From assembly GCF_040676775.1 (NCBI RefSeq), contig NZ_JBFAPP010000002.1, forward strand, positions 372,001-436,000: a DNA stretch of 64,000 bases. The letters run 5' to 3'. Below the pieces are notes generated by a model. That model worked only from the letters and a program-made list of their open reading frames with translations, was not told the origin of the DNA and did not search any database. Positions 58,945 through 64,000 of the stretch are shown in pieces. Positions within the stretch are counted from its first letter, which is position 1; each line of letters begins with the position of its first letter. Source of the DNA: Micromonospora_G sp040676775 (GTDB lineage: Bacteria; Actinomycetota; Actinomycetes; Mycobacteriales; Micromonosporaceae). The translations under genes were made by a program, and so were the position numbers.

Positions 58945-60815
58945 ATGAGCGTCGACTCCAGCCGCCCTGTGGGGCCTCCTGAAATCTCGTTCACAGAGGC
59001 AGACTGCGACGTATTCGCCCGCTATCCAGAGAGAGTTCATTGGGATGAGGCGAGCGTACCTCCGGGCGATCAGGCCGCTTTCCGTAGAGTTCGGCGCGGA
59101 CTCAATGGTCTTGCGAAATGGGCGGCGAACCAAACGACCACGAAAGTGCCTCTGCAGCACTTCGTCAGCACCCTAAACCCCAACGGTTCGACCCCCTGGA
59201 CATGTGGTGCTGCGTCTACCCTGGTGATGCGTCGAACAAGTCCTACGCCCTACAGGTCGCGCTGATCATCTCGGCCGACGGCGCCGAATTGTGCCTTTGT
59301 CTAGGCTCGGGTACGTCGCAGATCAGGGTGCCGGAGTTGCGCCAGGACGGAGAGGACTACCTGGAGCGTTTGCAAGCCAAGCTCCGATCGGCACCGGAGG
59401 CCGTCGTCGGGGCAGTGACCCGGGCGCTGCCGAAGGACGTCAGGTACCTGACTGCGTGGCGCCGTCCGTCGGGGGCGAGCGAGTTCGAAAGCCTCCGCGA
59501 CTGGCTGGCTTATGCCGGTAGCGCGCAGGGCACCCAGGCGAGCGTCTCCCGCTACCTCTCGACCAAAGAGTTGGAAGCGTTAGGCGACGGCATCGCCGAC
59601 GAGTACCTGGACATGCTGCAGGCGGCCGCCCCGTTGTTCGACTACTGCTTCGGTAACGGCTACGTCGAGGAGGACGAGGAGCTGGAAGAGGAACCGCCCA
59701 CTGCCACGTTCGACCTCGACGTACGCACCCGCGCTTCGACGTCGCCTAACGACCTACCGGAGGACGACGAGGAGTTGGAAGACGAACCGCCCACTGCCAC
59801 GTTCGACCTCGACACCCTGCGTGCGCGTGCCTCGGCGCTGCCCTACGGTCTGCAGATCGCGGACGAGGTATATCGTGCCGTCATAGCCGCTGTTCGAAGC
59901 GGGAAGCATCTGATTCTCACCGGCCCTCCTGGCACCGCCAAGACGACGCTGGCGGAGGTGCTGTGCCAGTTGGCGGCAGATGCCGGGTTTTGCCGGGGAT
60001 ACACGTTGACTACCGCTACGGCGGACTGGACGACGTACGAGACGATCGGGGGCTTGCGTCCTGCCGGTAACGGTACGGAACTGCGGTTCCACCCCGGGTT
60101 GTGCCTTGATTCCGCCACCAACGGGCGCTGGCTGATCATCGACGAACTCAACCGATCCAATTTCGATCGAGCGTTCGGCCAGTTGTTCACCGTGCTCTCC
60201 GGTCAATCCGTCGTGCTCCCGTACGATGATCATGAGACCCGCAAGAGGATCGTCCTCGCGGTCGACGGCGGTGCGCACAAATACCGACCCTCGCGGTATT
60301 CGGTCATCGAGGTGCCGCGTGACTGGCGCATCATCGCGACGATGAACGTGTTCGACAAGACCTTGCTGTTCGAGATGTCGTACGCCTTGATGCGGCGGTT
60401 TGCGTTCGTAGAGGTGCCGGCCCCGGACACGGCGGTCTACGAGACGATCTGGCAGCGAGAGCTGGACGAGCTGACCGCCGCCGACGCAGCGCAGGTCGGC
60501 CAGATCCTCGGGGGGCTCGAACGGCTCCGGACGATCAAACAGCTCGGACCTGCCGTGTTCAAGGACATGGCGGGATTCGCTCGACAGTACCTGGCGGCGG
60601 GTGGCACCGGTTCCGACGGCACGCTCGCATTCCAGCTGTTCTACAGCTTTCTCCTGCCGCAATTCGAGGGAATCGACGAGCGTGACGCACGCCGGCTGTT
60701 CCAGACGTTGACACCTGTCGTCGGCCCCCAGCGGGAACGGCTCGCGACCGCCCTGCGCGAGGTTCTCGGGGTGACACTCTCGCCGGACGACGACGAACTC
60801 GGCGAAGGCGCATAG
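58945..60815 (+). pseudogene. McrB-like AAA+ GTPase/ATPase gene with a one-base frameshift
   Basis: The product reads in two frames. Residues from ATG 58945 (SFTEADCDVFARYPERVHWD, LNGLAKWAANQTTTKVPLQH) run to the C5 tract at 59192-59196. After a -1 shift the frame continues to 60815 with WCCVYPGDASNKSYALQVAL, an acidic linker and the AAA+ domain: Walker A TGPPGTAKTTLAEVL, Walker B WLIIDELNRSNFDRAFG, DWRIIATMNVFDKTLLFEMS and the arginine-finger region YALMRRFAFVEV. McrB-type motors feed DNA to the McrC nuclease encoded next. The ATG lacks a good ribosome site but follows TACAGT (58933-58938), suggesting a leaderless start. One TTA codon is at 59580-59582. The shift may be a homopolymer sequencing error, a mutation or programmed slippage. 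Confidence 0.72.
59691..59813 (+). repeat. Tandem 93-nt repeat in the McrB-like linker
   Basis: A 30-nt stretch at 59691-59720 recurs unchanged at 59784-59813. It encodes EPPTATFDLD after acidic runs (EEDEELEE and EDDEELED). The unit is 31 residues, an in-frame duplication of an acidic, probably disordered linker before the AAA+ domain. Confidence 0.85.
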
Positions 60816-60828
60816 ACGGGCTGCTGTG

Positions 60829-62052
60829 ATGCACAAACTGCCGTGGGAGCGGCGATCCCGTATCGCCGAAGTGGGCGACCAGCTCTGGACCCATGTCTCA
60901 CCGGCCTCGAGCCTCGAGGGCCCCGGCCTCCTCGTCGCGGCCGCACTCCTGGGGTGGGCCAAGGAGGATGTCGCCAAGCTTGCCGCACTCCAGTTTCTGC
61001 TGACCGCGGAGGTGAAAGAGTTCGTCCAGCAACTTCCCGAGCTTGCCAGGCGGCTCAGCACCACGTCGGTCCGCGACGAGGAGCGCAGCACCGAGCGTAT
61101 TCGGGGCGCTGTGCACTGGGGTCAGACGATGACGGGTCGGCTCACGAGCGGCACTCCCCATCTGCACGTGACGGCGCCGGTCGAGCGGGCGTACCAGACA
61201 GCCGAAAACGAGCTTCTGGTCCACGTGCTCGACGCCGTGGTGAAGCACGCGAGCGCCAGCGGCTGGCACCTGCCCACCATGACTTCCGAGCCCGCTGCCA
61301 TCATCCGGGGCCATCTGGACGAGGCCACGAAATGGCAGAGCAGCAGCATGCTCACCACGATCGAGCGAATCCCACCCACACCGCGCTCGTTGGCCCGTAT
61401 CAAAGCGGGTCGCACCGGCACGAGGTACCAAACTGTGCTCGCTGCGTACCGCAAGCTGAACGCACTCGTCGAGCGCCTCGACCGCGCCGCGATCCGGGCG
61501 GCGATCGAGCAGGCCGGGCTCGTCGCAGCCAAAGAACACCTCCTCTTCGAGCTGCTGACCCTTTTCCGGGTGATCGCCGCGCTCGGTGTCCACGGCTGGC
61601 AGCTCCAGCCCCTCCGGCTGTTCCGAGGTGCCGTCGAAACGCACGGCACCAGCGAGGATGGGCGGCGAATCGACCTGTGGTACCAGTCGATGCCACGGGT
61701 GCTCGGCACCGGCTCCAACTATCGGGAGGTGCTCGCCAGCCACAAGTTCCCAAATCCCCTGGACCTACGACCGGACCTCGTACTGCATTGGCAGGCGCCG
61801 ACCGGAAGCCCCCGAACGCTCATGATCGAGTGCAAGCACAGCGTCGATGCGAGCGTAAGGGAGACAGCAGGGCGGGCGCTGTTCGACCTCCTCGCCTACC
61901 GCCAGGCCTTCGCCGGTTCGTTGGCTGGTACGGCAAGCCCTTACGGCCTGGGGGTCGTCTGGGGAGGGGGACTGACTCCGCAGCTCGACCAAGACGTGAT
62001 GTTGTGCACGCCGGACCAGATCGAAGAGGCACTGCGTACGACCGTCGTGTAG
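60829..62052 (+). CDS. McrC-like nuclease subunit with PD-(D/E)XK domain
   Basis: A 407-residue protein placed 13 nt after the McrB-like gene. The middle segment VERAYQTAENELLVHVLDAV matches the Y-x-T-x-EN motif of McrC/DUF2357 proteins. The C-terminus carries PD-(D/E)XK residues: Asp in NPLDLRPDLVLHWQ and ECK in RTLMIECKHSVDASVRETAG, followed by LFDLLAYRQAF. It should cleave DNA when driven by the McrB-like motor, as in modification-dependent restriction; the DNA target is unknown. ATG 60829 (GTG 60826 possible) has a weak site, consistent with coupling. Confidence 0.8.
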   Translation: MHKLPWERRSRIAEVGDQLWTHVSPASSLEGPGLLVAAALLGWAKEDVAKLAALQFLLTAEVKEFVQQLPELARRLSTTSVRDEERSTERIRGAVHWGQTMTGRLTSGTPHLHVTAPVERAYQTAENELLVHVLDAVVKHASASGWHLPTMTSEPAAIIRGHLDEATKWQSSSMLTTIERIPPTPRSLARIKAGRTGTRYQTVLAAYRKLNALVERLDRAAIRAAIEQAGLVAAKEHLLFELLTLFRVIAALGVHGWQLQPLRLFRGAVETHGTSEDGRRIDLWYQSMPRVLGTGSNYREVLASHKFPNPLDLRPDLVLHWQAPTGSPRTLMIECKHSVDASVRETAGRALFDLLAYRQAFAGSLAGTASPYGLGVVWGGGLTPQLDQDVMLCTPDQIEEALRTTVV

Positions 62053-62101
62053 CCAAGCACGGTGGAGGAGCCCGTCCACCGCTGTCCGTCGTACGCGTTG
62101 G

Positions 62102-62575
62102 TCAGGCGTACTTCCATTTGGTGTTGGGGTTGCGGGGTTTGGGGTTGCCGGCGCGGTTCAGCGGCTGCCTGGTTGCCTTGCGTACGAGGGCTTCGGCTTC
62201 GGGGGAGAGGAGCAGGGGCATCAGGCGGCGCAGCCAGATCGCGTTCTGGTCGAGGGTGTCGCGTACGGCATCGGGGGTGTGGGCCTTGCGGGTGACATGG
62301 TGTCGGGGTGCGAATTCGGCGGCCTCGACCAGGTCCGGCAGTTCCGCCTTGGCGGGCCAGTCGTGTCGCAGCAGGTCGACGCTGACCGAGATGCCGGTGC
62401 CGGCGCCGTCACCCGACTCCAGGAACACCCACACCCACAGGTCCGGCCGCTTGTACAGCACACCTGGCAGGAGTAGTTCGCTGTATTCCGGCTCGGCCGT
62501 GTGGTAGGCGTCGACAAGGAACTGGAAGCGTTGCCTGACCTCGGTTTCGAAGACGATCGGCTGCTGCCTGCTCAT
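62102..62575 (-). CDS. Hypothetical protein
   Basis: A 157-residue soluble protein: RQRFQFLVDAYHTAEPEYSE, then RPDLWVWVFLESGDGAGTGI and a basic Pro/Asn-rich tail ending NPNTKWKYA. No family is recognised. It converges on the McrC-like gene and is downstream of the PPOX gene on the same strand (12-nt gap), so it may be co-transcribed with it. Confidence 0.65.
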   Translation of the reverse strand: MSRQQPIVFETEVRQRFQFLVDAYHTAEPEYSELLLPGVLYKRPDLWVWVFLESGDGAGTGISVSVDLLRHDWPAKAELPDLVEAAEFAPRHHVTRKAHTPDAVRDTLDQNAIWLRRLMPLLLSPEAEALVRKATRQPLNRAGNPKPRNPNTKWKYA

Positions 62576-62586
62576 CTTGCCCGCCC

Positions 62587-62982
62587 TCAGACCGACATCC
62601 CGACGACCCGATGCGGCGTCACCCGGACGACCAACCGAAGCACGTCGTCCGACTCGGGCGGCGGATCCACGCCGAGGTACTTGTGCGAGACCGTACGGGG
62701 TAACGCCTTCTCCGGGTCCGCGACCAGCTCGACCGTTCCGCGAATTTCCACCGACCGGTACGGGTCGTCCAGGTCGAAGACCGTGAGGCTGATCCTCGGG
62801 TCTCGGGTGAGGTTGCGCGCCTTCTGCCGCCCGGCGGTGGTGGAGAAGAGCACCGTGTCGCCGTCCCGGGCGATCCAGACCACCGAGGTCTGCGGACTGC
62901 CGTCCCGGTTGAGCGTGGCCACCGTGGCGAAGTTCCGCCCGTCGAGCAGCTTGCGTATCTCCTCGTTGAACTCCACCGACAC
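62587..62982 (-). CDS. PPOX-class flavin/F420-dependent oxidoreductase
   Basis: A 131-residue split-barrel enzyme of the pyridoxamine-oxidase-like superfamily: FATVATLNRDGSPQTSVVWI, VLFSTTAGRQKARNLTRDPR and ISLTVFDLDDPYRSVEIRG, the pattern of F420- or FMN-binding PPOX proteins in actinobacteria. The GTG start at 62982 has a GGAGG-type site about 7 nt upstream. The substrate is unknown. Confidence 0.87.
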   Translation of the reverse strand: MSVEFNEEIRKLLDGRNFATVATLNRDGSPQTSVVWIARDGDTVLFSTTAGRQKARNLTRDPRISLTVFDLDDPYRSVEIRGTVELVADPEKALPRTVSHKYLGVDPPPESDDVLRLVVRVTPHRVVGMSV

Positions 62983-62986
62983 GGCT

Positions 62987-64000
62987 TTATCCTCCACTTT
63001 GCTGGATCGTCACCTTGTCGGTAGCAACGGCGGTAGCCTCCGTCTCCTTCCCGGACAGCCACTCCAGCTGCCGGGCGGGGAGTCCGGCCCGGCCGACGAT
63101 GCTCGTTCCCAGCTCTCCGTCGAGATGCCGGTCCATGGGCTGACCTGCGGTGAGCAGCGCGAGGGCCCGCGATTCGGCCAGCCGGCCACCGGTCTGCCGA
63201 TGAATGGTCAGCGATTGCTGGACGTAGCCGATCGCGGAGCCCGCGTCACCCTCGGCGAGTCTGAGGGTCGCCAGCACGGTGAGGGCCTGTCCCTCCAGGT
63301 CGCGGTAGCCGACGGTCCGGCATTCGGCGATCGCGCGCCGGATGTCGGCGTCCGCCTGCGCCGCCTCGCCGAGGAGGTGCCGACCGGCGGCCAGCCCGAT
63401 CAGCGACTCGACCTCGACGTACCGGCTGCCGGTCTCGGTGGCGAGCCGGTACGCCTCGGCGTGCTGGTCCACCGCCTCCCGGTGGTTGCCGCAGCGTTGG
63501 AAGGCACGGCCGAGGCTGTTGCGCGCCATGGCCTCGATCTCCCGGTCGTTGTCGGTCCCGATCAGCCGGACCGCCTCGGAGGCGTGCCGGACCGACGAGG
63601 CCCGGTCGTCCTGCGCGCCGGCAATCTCCGCGAGGTGGATCAGGGCCAACGTCTCGGCGTCCAGCCGGCCGACCTTCCGGGCCAGCTCCAACGCCTCGCT
63701 GGCGTGTTCCGACGCGTCACCGAACCGCTCGAACTGGATCTCGATGTCGGCGAGATTGCCGAGGATCACGGCGAGGCTCGCGTACGACTCGGTCGCCCGG
63801 TGCAGGGGCAGCGCCTGAAGGTAGTGCTCCTCGGCTTGCCGTAGCCGGCCCAGTATGCCCGCCACCAGACCGAGGTTGCCGAGGGTGACCGCCTCACCGG
63901 CGCGCCAGCCGATCGTACGGTTGATGGCCAGGGCCGCGCCGAGATCGTCCATCGCCGGTCCGGGCTGGCCGGACTCGGCGCGTACCGAGGCCAGGTTGCC
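62987..64000 (-). CDS. TPR-repeat protein, 5' end beyond the window (partial)
   Basis: The frame is open to the window edge, giving at least 337 residues of the C-terminal part. It consists of TPR units of the kind found in AfsR/SARP and LuxR-type regulators: GWRAGEAVTLGNLGLVAGIL, YASLAVILGNLADIEIQFER, AMARNSLGRAFQRCGNHREA and LEGQALTVLATLRLAEGDAG. An ATG at 63952 is internal to the repeat array, so it is not the start. The N-terminal domains, and so the exact function, lie outside the window. It ends 4 nt before the PPOX start. Confidence 0.8.
   Translation of the reverse strand, partial: GNLASVRAESGQPGPAMDDLGAALAINRTIGWRAGEAVTLGNLGLVAGILGRLRQAEEHYLQALPLHRATESYASLAVILGNLADIEIQFERFGDASEHASEALELARKVGRLDAETLALIHLAEIAGAQDDRASSVRHASEAVRLIGTDNDREIEAMARNSLGRAFQRCGNHREAVDQHAEAYRLATETGSRYVEVESLIGLAAGRHLLGEAAQADADIRRAIAECRTVGYRDLEGQALTVLATLRLAEGDAGSAIGYVQQSLTIHRQTGGRLAESRALALLTAGQPMDRHLDGELGTSIVGRAGLPARQLEWLSGKETEATAVATDKVTIQQSGG

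Overview
The window is high-GC actinomycete DNA and looks most like Micromonosporaceae (a Micromonospora-type genome). The evidence is an actinobacterial type A RNase P RNA, many GTG/TTG starts, frequent 4-nt ATGA/GTGA gene overlaps, a SARP regulator, deazaflavin-type oxidoreductases, Tat-exported enzymes and very few TTA codons. The genus is inferred. No rRNA, tRNA, insertion sequence, integrase or CRISPR array was seen.

Layout. 0-4.9 kb is accessory: a lower-GC membrane protein, a GntR/UTRA regulator overlapping a GNAT gene, repeated candidate operators, and a chain of tiny genes joined by stop/start overlaps that ends in a ribbon-helix-helix protein. 5.0-8.5 kb is a four-gene ABC exporter plus two-component operon. 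8.5-12.8 kb holds an aldo/keto reductase, a secreted DUF1036-like protein and a divergent MarR/esterase pair. 12.8-18.1 kb holds two large exported proteins: a PA14/beta-propeller/F5-8C/DUF1080 protein and a Tat-exported PHP-type metallohydrolase.

18.3-23.2 kb is the most unusual locus. A small EACC1-type protein sits 6 nt before a 1482-residue protein that joins a caspase-like protease domain to four FtsK/SpoIIIE P-loop ATPase modules. The last three modules have the order and motifs of the type VII secretion ATPase EccC, but no other type VII secretion gene is in the window. It is best read as a regulated effector or conflict machine.

24-37.5 kb holds a SARP fused to an ABATE/CGNR-like domain, an LLM-class oxidoreductase, a PadR/membrane-protein pair, a GH99-like protein with a fascin-like tail, a polysaccharide pyruvyl transferase, and an SNF2 helicase/SWIM pair flanked by palindromic repeats. 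37.9-44.5 kb is a DUF1800, DUF1501, ferric-reductase-like, FMN-binding, ApbE run that suggests an extracytoplasmic flavin electron-transfer unit. 44.8-50.6 kb holds a Prim-Pol-like gene divergent from an XRE-TPR regulator, then a flavoprotein and the Nif3 / zinc-ribbon / RNase H-phosphatase operon. 50.6-55.1 kb holds an alpha/beta hydrolase, a GH18 chitinase and a DUF3311 + sodium:solute symporter pair.

55.1-62.1 kb is a second conflict-type cluster around rnpB. It holds a REP-like palindrome, a G-rich tract, an NB-ARC-TPR STAND protein with an amyloid-like N-terminal motif, a TSUP exporter, rnpB, and an McrB/McrC-like pair whose first gene carries a one-base homopolymer frameshift. The window ends with a hypothetical protein, a PPOX-type flavin/F420 enzyme and the 3' part of a TPR protein cut by the window edge.
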